This document shows, piece by piece, positions 42,295-49,745 of a stretch of 64,000 bases of DNA. The stretch comes from UBA7236 sp964463165. GTDB taxonomy: Bacteria; Bacteroidota; Bacteroidia; Chitinophagales; BACL12. Positions within the stretch are counted from its first letter, which is position 1; each line of letters starts with the position of its first letter. Made by a program: the position numbers and the translations under genes. Below the pieces are notes generated by a model. The model saw nothing but the letters and a program-made list of their open reading frames with translations. It was not told the DNA's origin and did not search any database. The stretch covers positions 1 through 64,000 of the forward strand of contig CAYXBK010000002.1 in the NCBI GenBank assembly GCA_964463165.1. Direction: 5' to 3'.

Positions 42295-42325
42295 CAAAGA
42301 TAGCAGGGAAATGGAGAAATTGCAA
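42295..42325 (-). promoter_or_regulatory. Promoter of rplS
   Basis: On the minus strand TTG (42325-42323), a 20-base spacer and TATCTTTG (42302-42295). It lies inside any longer reading of rplS, which supports the ATG at 42269. Confidence 0.8.
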
Positions 42326-42329
42326 GTAG

Positions 42330-42357
42330 AATCAAGAATCAGGAGTCAGGAGTCAGG
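42330..42357. repeat. Four 7-base units upstream of the rplS promoter
   Basis: AATCAAG, AATCAGG, AGTCAGG, AGTCAGG in exact 7-base register, directly upstream of the rplS promoter. Confidence 0.6.
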
Positions 42358-42392
42358 ATTCTTTCAACTGCGATTACCCGCCGAGACAGACT

Positions 42393-42444
42393 ACTGAGAC
42401 TGCTCACTGAGACTGCTCACTGAGACTGCCCACTGAGACTGTTT
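42393..42444. repeat. Four 13-base units abutting the trmD stop
   Basis: Four tandem units of ACTGAGACTGCTC or variants (last base pairs CC and TT in units three and four). The array ends one base before the trmD stop codon. It stands 35 bases from the heptamer array on the rplS side. Confidence 0.85.
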
Positions 42445-42445
42445 A

Positions 42446-43123
42446 CTATTCTCCCCCTAAATCAGGGCGCTTCAACCGGGTTCGCTCTACAGATTGTTCG
42501 TATCGCCATTCCTCAATTTTAGCAGTATGTCCGCTGAGCAGGATTTCAGGTACTTTCCAGCCCATAAATTCTGCAGGCCTGGTGTAAACAGGCGGAGCTA
42601 AAAGATCATCCTGAAAAGAATCGGTGAGGGCGGATGTTTCATCACTGAGAACGCCCGGCAACAGCCTGCCGATCGTATCAACCAATACCGCAGCAGCAAG
42701 CTCTCCTCCGCTCAACACATAATTACCGATAGAAATTTCTCTGGTGATCAGGTGTTCGCGGACACGTTCATCCACTCCTTTATAATGACCGCAAAGAAGG
42801 ATCAGGTTTTGTTTGAGAGATAATTGATTTGCAAGTTGCTGGTTCAGAATTTCACCGTCGGGCGACAAATAGATAACCTCATCGTATTGGGTTTTCTCTT
42901 TCAGAGCAGTTATGCAATTGTAAATCGGCTCGATCATCATTACCATTCCAGCCCCGCCGCCGAATTGATAATCGTCCACCTGTTTATGATTGAAAGTTGA
43001 ATAATCTCTGAGATTAACCAGGTTTATTTCAAGAAGCCCTTTTTCGGCAGCACGTTTCAGAATGCTATGTTCAAAAGGTGACCGGAGCAATTCGGGTAAA
43101 ACAGTGATAATGTCGATGCGCAT
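42446..43123 (-). CDS. trmD: tRNA (guanine-37-N1)-methyltransferase
   Basis: TrmD methylates G37 of tRNAs that read CNN codons, using S-adenosylmethionine, and so prevents frameshifting. The 225 residues are full length. The SPOUT trefoil-knot region is visible as YLSPDGEILNQQLANQL, LLCGHYKGVDERVREHLI and IGNYVLSGGELAAAVLVDTI. The C-terminal domain carries PEFMGWKVPEILLSGH-type sequence (here RPAEFMGWKVPEILLSGHTA). It lies 9 bases after rimM in the rpsP-rimM-trmD order and ends in a tandem repeat array. Confidence 0.97.
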   Translation of the reverse strand: MRIDIITVLPELLRSPFEHSILKRAAEKGLLEINLVNLRDYSTFNHKQVDDYQFGGGAGMVMMIEPIYNCITALKEKTQYDEVIYLSPDGEILNQQLANQLSLKQNLILLCGHYKGVDERVREHLITREISIGNYVLSGGELAAAVLVDTIGRLLPGVLSDETSALTDSFQDDLLAPPVYTRPAEFMGWKVPEILLSGHTAKIEEWRYEQSVERTRLKRPDLGGE

Positions 43124-43132
43124 AACAAGGAT

Positions 43133-43645
43133 TTAAATCTCGAGTAAACCATCCGGTATTTTCATATGAATTACTTTTCCCATTTCATCCAGTTCGATAA
43201 TGGTTTCCTCATGAAAGGGGATGAGAATTTCTTTTCCGAGGTAATCCATTTCCAGTAAAATATATTCATTCATTTCATACCAGTTAGCCACCTTCCCGAC
43301 TTCCCCCATTTGGATATCAATGATTCTGAATCCTGTGAGGTCAAAAGTATCTGCCTCCATATTTTCCGTTTCCACCAAATCTGCTTTACCTGAAACCGGT
43401 TTTTTTGCAAAGCGGCCTGCGGAATCAATTGAATCAATGTCTTCCAGGTGAACCAAGGCTTCAATGTTGCTGATATATTCTATTTCACGGATAAAGAATG
43501 GGATCTGTTCTCCCCTGATCAAAAAGAAAAGAGCCTCCCCTGCGGAAAGCTCTTTTACATTTTCGTTGAAGGATATTTTTAACTGGCCTTTAACACCATG
43601 TGTTTTTACAACATAACCGATCTCAACCAGCTCAGTTGCGGCCAC
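43133..43645 (-). CDS. rimM: 16S rRNA processing protein RimM
   Basis: RimM binds S19 and assists maturation of the 30S head. The 170-residue protein starts at a GTG (43645). The N-terminal domain has IGYVVKTHGVKGQLKI (about 8-23) and the C-terminal PRC-barrel domain shows LTGFRIIDIQMGEVGKV and EILIPFHEETIIELD. The gene is six bases downstream of rpsP and nine upstream of trmD, so all three are translated from one mRNA. Length and motifs are normal. The GTG start is supported because the family's VVKTHG segment begins only ten residues further on. Confidence 0.95.
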   Translation of the reverse strand: MAATELVEIGYVVKTHGVKGQLKISFNENVKELSAGEALFFLIRGEQIPFFIREIEYISNIEALVHLEDIDSIDSAGRFAKKPVSGKADLVETENMEADTFDLTGFRIIDIQMGEVGKVANWYEMNEYILLEMDYLGKEILIPFHEETIIELDEMGKVIHMKIPDGLLEI

Positions 43646-43651
43646 TTTAAA

Positions 43652-44242
43652 TTATGCGTTTGGAGTTTCTTCAGTTGATTCTGCGGTATTTTCTGCAGTG
43701 TTTTCCACTTCGGCAACCGTTTCTTCAACTGCATCTACAGCAGCATTTTCTTTATTTGCAGCTTCTTCGGCAGCAGCTTTTGCAGCCTCATCAGCGGCTT
43801 TTTTCGCAGCATTTGCCTTTTCTTCACGCTTCGCATTGATACGGGCAACTTCCTCAGCTTTCGCTTTTGATTTTTTGTCCTCAATCGATTTCACATGATC
43901 CATAACTGCTCCCTGATGAGAATTTTGCCATTCAGCAAATTTTTGTTCAGCCACTTCCATGCTCATAGCGCCTTTTTTTACGCCGCGAAGAAGGTGTTTT
44001 TTGTAAAGGACCCCTTTGTATTTGAGGATCGCATTTACTGTTGTGGAAGGTTCAGCACCTTTCTGCAACCAGTCAACCGCCTTGTCAACATTGAGAGTAA
44101 TTTGTGCAGGAACTGTTGTAGGATTGTAAGTTCCGAGTCGCTCGATAAATTTTCCGTCACGCGGGCTCGTGCTTGTGGCCACTACGATGTGGTAGAAAGG
44201 AGCTTTTTTTCTACCATGACGCTGTAAACGCATTCTTACCAT
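43652..44242 (-). CDS. rpsP: 30S ribosomal protein S16 with long acidic tail
   Basis: S16 is a primary 16S rRNA-binding protein. The conserved core is residues 1-85, starting MVRMRLQRHGRKKAPFYHIV and continuing with DGKFIERLGTYNPTT and a WLQKGAEPSTTV segment. About 110 extra residues follow, rich in Ala, Lys and Glu (KKAADEAAKAAAEEAANKE) and ending in acidic and Thr-rich sequence. Many Bacteroidota S16 proteins have such C-terminal extensions; their function is not known to me. It is the first gene of the rpsP-rimM-trmD unit, with a perfect promoter at 44314-44344. The leader carries a small AAACATT/AATGTTT hairpin (44248-44262) six bases before the ATG. Confidence 0.96.
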   Translation of the reverse strand: MVRMRLQRHGRKKAPFYHIVVATSTSPRDGKFIERLGTYNPTTVPAQITLNVDKAVDWLQKGAEPSTTVNAILKYKGVLYKKHLLRGVKKGAMSMEVAEQKFAEWQNSHQGAVMDHVKSIEDKKSKAKAEEVARINAKREEKANAAKKAADEAAKAAAEEAANKENAAVDAVEETVAEVENTAENTAESTEETPNA

Positions 44243-44313
44243 TTTCTAAACATTTAATGTTTAATAATCCCCGGATCAAACCGAATAAATCGGCGGGTCG
44301 GGTTTTGAGGTGG

Positions 44314-44344
44314 CAAAGATAGCGGGATAAGGGTGAATATGCAA
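44314..44344 (-). promoter_or_regulatory. Promoter of rpsP-rimM-trmD
   Basis: On the minus strand TTG (44344-44342), a 20-base spacer and TATCTTTG (44321-44314), an exact consensus match. The leader would be about 65 bases. Confidence 0.8.
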
Positions 44345-44367
44345 GGGTGGGGAGAAAATGGATGAGA

Positions 44368-44437
44368 GTTCTGGGTTCTGGGTTCTGAGTTCTGAGTTCT
44401 GGGTTCTGAGTTTTGAGTTCTGGGTTCTGAGTTTTGC
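44368..44437. repeat. Ten 7-base units between rpsP and the ClC gene
   Basis: Ten units in exact 7-base register, consensus GTTCTGR: GTTCTGG four times, GTTCTGA four times, then GTTTTGA and GTTTTGC as single variants. The array begins 24 bases upstream of the rpsP -33 element. It is the main content of the 339-base gap 44243-44581. The rest of that gap holds the rpsP leader and promoter and an unremarkable stretch before the ClC gene. Confidence 0.9.
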
Positions 44438-44581
44438 GACGAATTAAATCAATTGTACTTGTTGGAGCCCTGAATGCTTTGACATGAGATCTGACTGTTT
44501 CTCGTTTTCCTGTATTCTTTATTTCAAATACGCCGGTCAGGCAGGCAGTCCTTTATTACCTTCGTCTGGTAATTTGAATGC

Positions 44582-45955
44582 ATGATGCAGGAAGATGTAA
44601 AAAAGAAGGTTACCCGGTTGATTAGTATACATGAAAATCTGATCACTTTTTTACAAAAACATCTTAACGATAAACAATTCCTGATCATTTCAGGTGTGCT
44701 TGTCGGTTTGAGTTCGGCACTCGCTGCAATTCTTCTTAAGTGGATGGTATTTCAGATACACGGTCTCATCTTACCGCAACGAGGATCTGTTTCACCATTT
44801 ATTTATGCATTTTGTCCGATGATCGGAATTCTCATCACATCCATCATCATTAATAAATCATTTAAAGGAAAATTAGGCGGCGGGAATGGAGAAATAATTT
44901 ATGCAGTTAAAAAAAGAGAAAGTCGTTTACCCAGGCAATTCATGTATTCTCATATTATTACAAGTGCTGTTACTGTTGGTATGGGCGGATCAACAGGATT
45001 GGAAACACCAATAGTAACAACAGGTGCTGCCATCGGATCCAATTATGGCAAAACATATAAAGTAAGTGCAGGTGAACGGACAATTTTACTTGCCTGCGGT
45101 GTAGCTGCGGGTATCGGGGCAACCTTTAATGCACCTATCGCAGGGGTTTTATTCGCAGTGGAAGTTTTTGTCAGTGAAATTTCTGTTGCATCATTTATAC
45201 CGATTTTAATTGCTGCAGCAGCAGGGGCCATTATTTCGAAAATCATTTTAAACGAAGACATTCTTCTTTCATTTCATTTACAACAGCCATTTAATTATGT
45301 GAATGTTCCGTTTTATATTTTACTCGGACTACTTGCCGGTGTCATTTCAGTATATTATATACGGGTTTTTTCGGGTATAGAAAAATTATTGAAACGGGTA
45401 AAACAAAAATATGCAATACATAAAGCAATTGCAGGCGGATTATTTCTCGGAATTTTAATTTTATTATTCCCGCAATTATTCGGTGAAGGATATGCAAGCA
45501 TTAAATATCTTTCGGATCAAACACCTTATGAAGGATTCAGAGGCAGCCTGCTTGAAAACTTCATTTCTTCACCGTTGATACTGATGGTATTTCTCACTGC
45601 AATTGTGTTTATTAAAGCTGTTGCAACCGGAATTACGCTTGGCAGCGGTGGTAACGGTGGAAATTTTGCGCCTTCTCTATTTGTAGGTGCATTTCTTGGA
45701 TTTATTTATGCAAGTCTTATGAATTATACCGGTCTTTTTCATTTGCCGGTAAGCAATTTCACAATTGTTGCAATGGGCGGCATATTGAGCGGAATTTTTC
45801 ATGCACCGCTGACGGGTATTTTCCTGATAGCAGAAATAACGGGAGGCTATGATCTGATCGTTCCGCTTATGATCGTATCCGCATTAAGCTTTGCAGTTTC
45901 AAAATATTTGCATGAAGATTCTCTCGACCGCATGATGTTACGCGGACGGCTTTAA
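44582..45955 (+). CDS. ClC-type chloride channel / transporter
   Basis: This inner-membrane protein of the ClC family has 457 residues and about ten hydrophobic segments. Family signatures are visible: GMGGSTGLETPIVTTGAAIG (holding the position of the gating glutamate, here in GLETP rather than GREGP), GVAAGIGATFNAPIAGVLFA, and the SGGNGGNFAPSLFVGAFLG segment. There is no C-terminal CBS pair. It could exchange chloride for protons or act as a channel; the retained glutamate favours exchange. A TACCTTCG about 18 bases before the ATG is a near-match -7 box. Its stop codon TAA shares the palindrome TTAA (45952-45955) with the stop of the convergent sulfotransferase gene. Confidence 0.92.
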   Translation: MMQEDVKKKVTRLISIHENLITFLQKHLNDKQFLIISGVLVGLSSALAAILLKWMVFQIHGLILPQRGSVSPFIYAFCPMIGILITSIIINKSFKGKLGGGNGEIIYAVKKRESRLPRQFMYSHIITSAVTVGMGGSTGLETPIVTTGAAIGSNYGKTYKVSAGERTILLACGVAAGIGATFNAPIAGVLFAVEVFVSEISVASFIPILIAAAAGAIISKIILNEDILLSFHLQQPFNYVNVPFYILLGLLAGVISVYYIRVFSGIEKLLKRVKQKYAIHKAIAGGLFLGILILLFPQLFGEGYASIKYLSDQTPYEGFRGSLLENFISSPLILMVFLTAIVFIKAVATGITLGSGGNGGNFAPSLFVGAFLGFIYASLMNYTGLFHLPVSNFTIVAMGGILSGIFHAPLTGIFLIAEITGGYDLIVPLMIVSALSFAVSKYLHEDSLDRMMLRGRL

Positions 45956-46899
45956 GACAGCCAGCCAGAAAGGTCCCGGTTAATCAGAGATGCTAATTGC
46001 TGCACGTCTTCCCTGTAATAATCCCGGAGATATTTTTTTTCAGCCGGGGTGATGGTAGGAATATTTTCTTTTGTGTAGATGAGGGATTTTAATTTTTCTT
46101 TCAGGCCGGACGAAAAAATTCTTTTTACAAGGCCATATACACCGATCTGCGTGAGCCAGTAATTCATTTTTCCGAATCGCGGCATACCTGCTTCATTATA
46201 CCTGCGGCTCATATCAATTTCAAAATCAGGATTAATTTGCAGAAAAGAAAACAAGTCTTTCATCGCTGCTTTCGGATCCTTTTTATAATCATCATACAGG
46301 ATCACTTTTATCTGTTCAACCGGAAATTGATCGTAATAATTTTTAACCTGTGCATAATAATTTCCTACCTCCAGATATAAATGACTTACACCCCAGCCCT
46401 TGATTTTCTTCTGCTGATCGTTTTCAATCTCTTTCAATAAATTTTTTTCTGCAATTTTTCCCAGCTTTAAATTCATCAGAAATTGGGAATATAATCGTTC
46501 AACCGGATTGCGGAGGATCATCACGATTTTTACATCCGGTAATTTTGTTTTTATATTTCCTGCAGTTGAGCTGCAATACAAATAGGAATTGCTCACCTCG
46601 CCGATCGCTTTTTGATGCTCAACATTTTTAAACAGCAACTGATAATCTTCCCAGCTGCGAACATGTGCGATATGAATTTTATTCTTCATATCTCCTGCAA
46701 GATATTTTTTAAGATCAATATTAACGTCCTGGCGATAATCCACATTAAAGTGCTCAATCAGCATATCCGCATCACTGAAATAATTTGTCTCCTTAACGGG
46801 ACTCATATACACCTCAGGATGCTGTTGCAAATATTCATGCAGAGATGTAGTTCCCGCTTTTACTGCGCCAACGATCAGGAATGTCGGGAGATGTTGCAT
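45952..46899 (-). CDS. Sulfotransferase 1 of the EPS cluster
   Basis: This PAPS-dependent carbohydrate sulfotransferase has 315 residues and is probably cytosolic. The 5'-phosphosulfate loop is at the start, VGAVKAGTTSLHEYLQQHP, followed by MSPVKETNYF. The 3'-phosphate element is MILRNPVERLYSQFLMN. The C-terminal RYNEAGMPRFGKMNYW stretch is shared with the sulfotransferase at 48780. It is the last gene of the minus-strand polysaccharide operon and its stop codon overlaps that of the convergent ClC gene. It lies 89 bases after the previous gene, a gap that holds a few 7-base repeats. The sugar acceptor is unknown. Confidence 0.92.
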   Translation of the reverse strand: MQHLPTFLIVGAVKAGTTSLHEYLQQHPEVYMSPVKETNYFSDADMLIEHFNVDYRQDVNIDLKKYLAGDMKNKIHIAHVRSWEDYQLLFKNVEHQKAIGEVSNSYLYCSSTAGNIKTKLPDVKIVMILRNPVERLYSQFLMNLKLGKIAEKNLLKEIENDQQKKIKGWGVSHLYLEVGNYYAQVKNYYDQFPVEQIKVILYDDYKKDPKAAMKDLFSFLQINPDFEIDMSRRYNEAGMPRFGKMNYWLTQIGVYGLVKRIFSSGLKEKLKSLIYTKENIPTITPAEKKYLRDYYREDVQQLASLINRDLSGWLS

Positions 46900-46918
46900 G
46901 AATGATTTGGAATTTAGT

Positions 46919-46946
46919 ATTTACGAATTACAATTTACGATTTTGA
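46919..46946. repeat. Short 7-base array inside the EPS operon
   Basis: ATTTACG, AATTACA, ATTTACG, ATTTTGA in 7-base register, in the 89-base gap between two sulfotransferase genes. The largest gap of the operon is also the only one with a repeat. Confidence 0.45.
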
Positions 46947-46988
46947 TTTCCATATACGTGATACTTGATATCTGATACCGGCTATTTC

Positions 46989-47720
46989 CTATCTGAGGTA
47001 TAACCAGAAAATTCTGCGGAGCACATTAAAAAACCGGTACAGAAAGAATGCATGCCAGGGTGTTTTAAACTGATTCCAGCTTTCAGGAAATGCGTAGCCC
47101 CATTGTTTCATATACGGGCCGAAAATATATTTTGCACGCTTCTTCGCTTTATCACTTTCATAATATTCCCAGAATGTTTTTGTTTTTTCCGCCGTTTTAT
47201 TTGCAACAGGTATATCGCGTACTTTTTGGATACCAAGCTTGTTTAGCGCCTCATCAAAATCCTTTTGTAGCGTTTCAAAGTGAATGATATGAAAAAATTT
47301 GTGATGGCCCAGAATACTCCAGCTTGCATAAGGAATGGAATAGGCTCTTGTGAAAAAATCTTCAAAGTTTTCGTTTCGGGTTACGATATTTTTATACTGC
47401 CGGACATTCCACCAGCGCATGATATAACGGCGCAATAATCCGTGCTTCATCAATCGCGGTTGCGTATAGCGATTCTCATGATCGGTTTTAAACTTAAAAT
47501 AATTACTCACACAGATATCCATGGGATTCCGCAAACCGCTGATAACCCTGTAATCCTTCTCCTCGCCTTTCGCAAATTTCTTATAATCTGTCTGGTATAA
47601 TGCATGCTTAAATAAAATCTCCTCACAACCATAACTTGTTACCAATTCACGTGCGATTGCCGAACTTGCCGTTTGAGGCAATTCAACAAAAACAAATTTG
47701 TATGTACGACTAATTACCAT
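46989..47720 (-). CDS. Sulfotransferase 2 of the EPS cluster (divergent type)
   Basis: The 243-residue protein of the sulfotransferase fold differs from the other four in the cluster. The first loop is FVFVELPQTASSAIARELV (about 9-27), where the usual K-x-G-T-T is replaced by Q-T-A-S-S. The 3'-phosphate element is GLRNPMDICVSNYFKF. This resembles the Sulfotransfer_2-like group that acts on glycans, but the altered loop makes activity less certain. It begins 18 bases after the glycosyltransferase gene. The C-terminus is basic and aromatic with no membrane segment. Its place in a polysaccharide operon supports a role in sugar sulfation. Confidence 0.8.
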   Translation of the reverse strand: MVISRTYKFVFVELPQTASSAIARELVTSYGCEEILFKHALYQTDYKKFAKGEEKDYRVISGLRNPMDICVSNYFKFKTDHENRYTQPRLMKHGLLRRYIMRWWNVRQYKNIVTRNENFEDFFTRAYSIPYASWSILGHHKFFHIIHFETLQKDFDEALNKLGIQKVRDIPVANKTAEKTKTFWEYYESDKAKKRAKYIFGPYMKQWGYAFPESWNQFKTPWHAFFLYRFFNVLRRIFWLYLR

Positions 47721-47738
47721 TTTTATTTTGATTAATTC

Positions 47739-48773
47739 TCAGGGTTCAAATTTTGTATTAAAGATAGCAGCATAAATCACTTTCGCCTCATCCATATTTC
47801 CCTTCATCATATATTTTACACTTCTTGAAATAAGATGAAAATATAAAAAAGGCAATTGCGGACGGTAATATTTCTTATACAGTTTTATTTTTCCGCGATA
47901 TTTATAATTCAGCGCTTTTACCTGCCATTTACTTTTTTTAGGGCTGTTTCCCGTTGAGGCTCCTTGCTTATGATAGATCTTGCTTTTCACTGCAACCCCT
48001 ACCTTCCAGCCTTTTTGTTTTCCGCGGGCACTCCAGTCATTTTCCTCATTATATAAAAAATACTCTTCACTCATGAGTCCGACATCCAGCAGAAAATCAT
48101 ATGTAACAAACATGGAAGCGCCAATCACATAATTGCATTCAATTGGTGTAGCATCAAATTGACCTGCATCCTTTTGCTGCGCTCCTATTATTTTGGATTT
48201 ACCCGAATATTTATTGAAGATCGCACCGATACCCTGCATGATTTCCGGTTTATGATAGAGCATTAATTTGGACCCTACGATACCTGTTTTATTTTCTTTT
48301 TCATTTTCACAAAACGCAACAAGTTCCGTCAGTGCATTTGGTTCGATCACTGTATCATTATTGAGCAGCCAGGCATAATCGAATTGATTATACAAAGCAT
48401 AACGCAAGCCCACATTATTCCCCCCTGCAAAACCAAGATTTTTTTCGCTTTTTATAAACAGAATTGGGCGCACCTCCTGAATCGGTCCGAGCCGCAAATG
48501 GTCAGATTCGGCAACATCACTGCGATGATATAAAACGGGTTTAATTGCAGGTGGATGAGTTTTATGAAATAATGGATTTGTTGTTGAAACAGAAAGCGCA
48601 TATTCGCCACGTGACCATTTTAATAATTGTGTCCAGCTTTCATCATCCGAACCATTTTCAACAACAACGATCTGATAATTTGTATAGCTGCTTTTCAGAA
48701 TACTTTCCATACATTCGATCGTATCCTGCCATGTTTTATAATTAACGAGTATAATACAAACAGATGCAGCCAT
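47739..48773 (-). CDS. Family 2 glycosyltransferase
   Basis: The 344-residue protein has a GT-A fold like rhamnosyl- and related transferases. The start VCIILVNYKTWQDTIECMES and VVVENGSDDESW mark the nucleotide-sugar binding half. NLGFAGGNNVGLRYAL and WLLNNDTVIEPNAL mark the catalytic half, with NND in place of DxD. A membrane segment is not obvious. It is the only recognisable glycosyltransferase in the cluster, which is unusual since a repeat unit normally needs several. It lies between a sulfotransferase upstream (6 bases) and another downstream (18 bases). Donor and acceptor cannot be predicted. Confidence 0.92.
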   Translation of the reverse strand: MAASVCIILVNYKTWQDTIECMESILKSSYTNYQIVVVENGSDDESWTQLLKWSRGEYALSVSTTNPLFHKTHPPAIKPVLYHRSDVAESDHLRLGPIQEVRPILFIKSEKNLGFAGGNNVGLRYALYNQFDYAWLLNNDTVIEPNALTELVAFCENEKENKTGIVGSKLMLYHKPEIMQGIGAIFNKYSGKSKIIGAQQKDAGQFDATPIECNYVIGASMFVTYDFLLDVGLMSEEYFLYNEENDWSARGKQKGWKVGVAVKSKIYHKQGASTGNSPKKSKWQVKALNYKYRGKIKLYKKYYRPQLPFLYFHLISRSVKYMMKGNMDEAKVIYAAIFNTKFEP

Positions 48774-48779
48774 GTATTT

Positions 48780-49742
48780 TTATTTTATCCAGGATGAAAG
48801 ATCCTTATCCAGTAGTTTGGATAGAAGAGCTACATCATTTGAAAATTGTTCAAGTAAAAATTGTTTTGCTTCGGGTGTTATATCTCCTTTATCGGATTTT
48901 GTTTTGTAAAACATATTTACGACAAGTTTTTTAATAAACCGGGGAGAAAAGCGCTTCATAAAAGGCCTGATTCCCGTTTTATTTAAAAACCATGTGAGAT
49001 TTTTGTATTTGGGCATATATACTTCGTTGTATTTTGTTGATGTATCCGGATTGAAATTGCTGTTTACGCCGATAAATTCATACAATTCTTTTATTACCTG
49101 GCCGGCATTTTTTTTGAGATCTTCCGTGAAAATTACTTTCACGTTTTCCCGTCCGAATACATCGAGATATCTTTTAACCTGCTCGTAATACTGGCCGATC
49201 TCAACATATAAATGCGCATTCCCCCACACTTTGGGATCGTGATGGAAATCATTTTGCAAGGCTTTATAAAAATCAAATTCATTGCTGTTGCCGGTCCATA
49301 AATTCATGCGGTAGTGAGAATATGCACGTTCAACCGGGTTGCGCAAACAAATTATGATTTTAATTTTCCCGAGTGCATTATAAATTTCCTGCGCTGCAAC
49401 ATGTGAATAGAGATAAGATGTACTTAATTCACCGATCGCAGGCTGGTCCTTTACATTTTTATATAATTTCTGATATTGTTCCCAGTCGCGGACGAATGCT
49501 GCATGATATTCCTGCGACATATCCCCGTCAACATATTTTTGGATATCCTGCAATTTATTTTGAGCGAATTCGCGGTTAAATAAACTTATATCGATATCTT
49601 TTGAAAAATAATGCGGCTCTTTTATAGGACTTAAATAAACCTGCGGGTGTTGTTTGAGATAATGGTAAATAGATGTTGTTCCGCCTTTATTGGCGCCAAC
49701 TACAATGAATGTAGGAAGTTTGTATTGTGTGGCAGGACTCAT
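48780..49742 (-). CDS. Sulfotransferase 3 of the EPS cluster
   Basis: The 320-residue PAPS-dependent sulfotransferase has the 5'-phosphosulfate loop VVGANKGGTTSIYHYLKQHP and the following LSPIKEPHYFSK. The 3'-phosphate element is CLRNPVERAYSHYRMN. The C-terminal half carries KYNEVYMPKYKNLTWFLN, like sulfotransferase 1, so the two are probably close paralogues with different acceptors. It starts three bases after the propeller-like gene and ends six bases before the glycosyltransferase. No signal peptide or membrane segment, so it acts in the cytosol on a nucleotide- or lipid-linked sugar. Confidence 0.92.
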   Translation of the reverse strand: MSPATQYKLPTFIVVGANKGGTTSIYHYLKQHPQVYLSPIKEPHYFSKDIDISLFNREFAQNKLQDIQKYVDGDMSQEYHAAFVRDWEQYQKLYKNVKDQPAIGELSTSYLYSHVAAQEIYNALGKIKIIICLRNPVERAYSHYRMNLWTGNSNEFDFYKALQNDFHHDPKVWGNAHLYVEIGQYYEQVKRYLDVFGRENVKVIFTEDLKKNAGQVIKELYEFIGVNSNFNPDTSTKYNEVYMPKYKNLTWFLNKTGIRPFMKRFSPRFIKKLVVNMFYKTKSDKGDITPEAKQFLLEQFSNDVALLSKLLDKDLSSWIK

Positions 49743-49745
49743 CGG

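Noticed and set aside
41907..42335. Longer start for rplS at 42335
   Set aside because: It would run through a perfect promoter at 42295-42325 and a repeat unit. The ATG at 42269 gives the standard L19 N-terminus.
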